From the NCBI GenBank assembly GCA_015039465.1, contig MU130378.1:252570-316569 (forward strand): a stretch of 64,000 bases of DNA. Direction: 5' to 3'. Made by a program: the position numbers and the translations under genes. Origin of the DNA: Phlegmacium glaucopus (taxonomy: Eukaryota; Basidiomycota; Agaricomycetes; Agaricales; Cortinariaceae). Under the pieces are notes generated by a model. It worked only from the letters and a program-made list of their open reading frames with translations, searched no databases and had not been told where the DNA came from. Shown one piece after another: positions 63,532 through 64,000 of this stretch (its first letter is position 1; each line of letters begins with the position of its first letter).

Positions 63532-64000
63532 TCAAATGGCGTCCGTAAATGTGACATACTTATTGGTACCTTCATAATGTTCCGAAACGCTATGTATTTC
63601 ATCAATCGGCGGTCCATGACTTGGCTGCTGCGATAATTTGGAGATAGGAGTAGGTGACATGTGTGATGACAGTCGTGGCCGCTCAATTGGCAGTTGCGGT
63701 GGCACATTGGAATGACCCTTGGTCAGCGGAGGGTAATCAGAATAAGACAAGGTATTTGAGGAATAAGTAGCATTCTTCGAGTTTGGGCCCCAGGCCAAGA
63801 GCGAAGACGCAGAAGGATGAGGAGGAGGCGAGGAAAATAAGAGTCTATGCTGTTGCAACGTATGTAATTCACGAAGAAAACTATTTGCCGAGGAATATTC
63901 CGCCTTGTCTCCTGGTTGTTGTTGTTGGGTTAGACTATAGGTAGTCGAGAAATTCGGCGCAATGTTTTCGATCTCGTCATCCGAGATATAATCTTCTTCG
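63532..64000 (-). CDS. Unrecognised Ser/Pro-rich protein, C-terminal part (5' end outside window)
   Basis: Open frame from the window edge to a stop near 63532, about 156 residues. It is acidic at first (EEDYISDDEIENIAPNF), then Gln-rich, then Ser/Pro-rich with SPPPHPSASSLLAWGPNS and PPQLPIERPRLSSHMSP. A GTACCA donor at about 63572 and a GTGAAG acceptor would shorten the end to a terminal DF-stop. Either end is possible. No domain is recognised; it may be the disordered tail of a regulator. Confidence 0.55.
   Translation of the reverse strand, partial: EEDYISDDEIENIAPNFSTTYSLTQQQQPGDKAEYSSANSFLRELHTLQQHRLLFSSPPPHPSASSLLAWGPNSKNATYSSNTLSYSDYPPLTKGHSNVPPQLPIERPRLSSHMSPTPISKLSQQPSHGPPIDEIHSVSEHYEGTNKYVTFTDAI

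Overview
The window is nuclear DNA from a filamentous basidiomycete, most likely a mushroom-forming Agaricomycete. The evidence is many introns of about 45-65 bp with GT..AG borders and CTRAY-like branch sites, compact two-way promoters, and several families typical of that group: a BIM1-like copper-binding protein, a fungal ADAM protease, a long proline-rich Ssn6, and an RBM26/27-like protein. There are no operons, CRISPR arrays, rRNAs or recognisable tRNAs, and I saw no intact transposon.

Layout from the left edge: the C-terminus of a SNF2/Sth1 chromatin remodeller with bromodomain (cut by the window edge), then a poorly supported small gene. Next come YAP1-type bZIP factor (-), ERF4 palmitoyltransferase subunit (-), ARF6 GTPase (-), SSN6/CYC8 co-repressor (-), a tiny SERF-like gene (+), BRR6 nuclear-envelope protein (-), mitochondrial ClpP (+), an ADAM metalloprotease (-), DEAD-box helicase DBP3 (+) and an oxysterol-binding protein (+). 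These are followed by a 1890-residue coiled-coil protein of unknown function (-), branched-chain aminotransferase (+), a PWI/CCCH/RRM protein (-), a short basic protein (+), a gene-poor stretch (39.2-41.0 kb), a trypsin-like protease (-), URB2 ribosome-biogenesis factor (-), an RWD-RBR ubiquitin ligase (+), a multi-KH RNA-binding protein (+), V-ATPase subunit C (-), mercaptopyruvate sulfurtransferase TUM1 (+), an orphan minus-strand gene, a BIM1-like copper protein (-), a CTR copper transporter (-), a single-domain rhodanese (+), frataxin (+), and the 3' end of a further gene (-).

Most of this is housekeeping. The most notable stretch is 55-63 kb, a metal and sulfur neighbourhood. A secreted GPI-type BIM1-like protein sits next to a CTR copper transporter, the pair that works together in copper import in Cryptococcus. 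Nearby are two sulfurtransferases and frataxin. Several head-to-head pairs share promoters of 68-150 bp, and in most of them the plus-strand partner is mitochondrial (ClpP, BAT, TUM1). Gene structure also holds surprises: two 6-nt microexons (one carries the third zinc ligand of the ADAM protease) and two GC-AG introns.

Coding models were assembled by hand from splice signals plus family conservation. Most reconstructed models were checked for reading-frame closure, but base positions may be off by one where no second check was possible. No similarity search was run.
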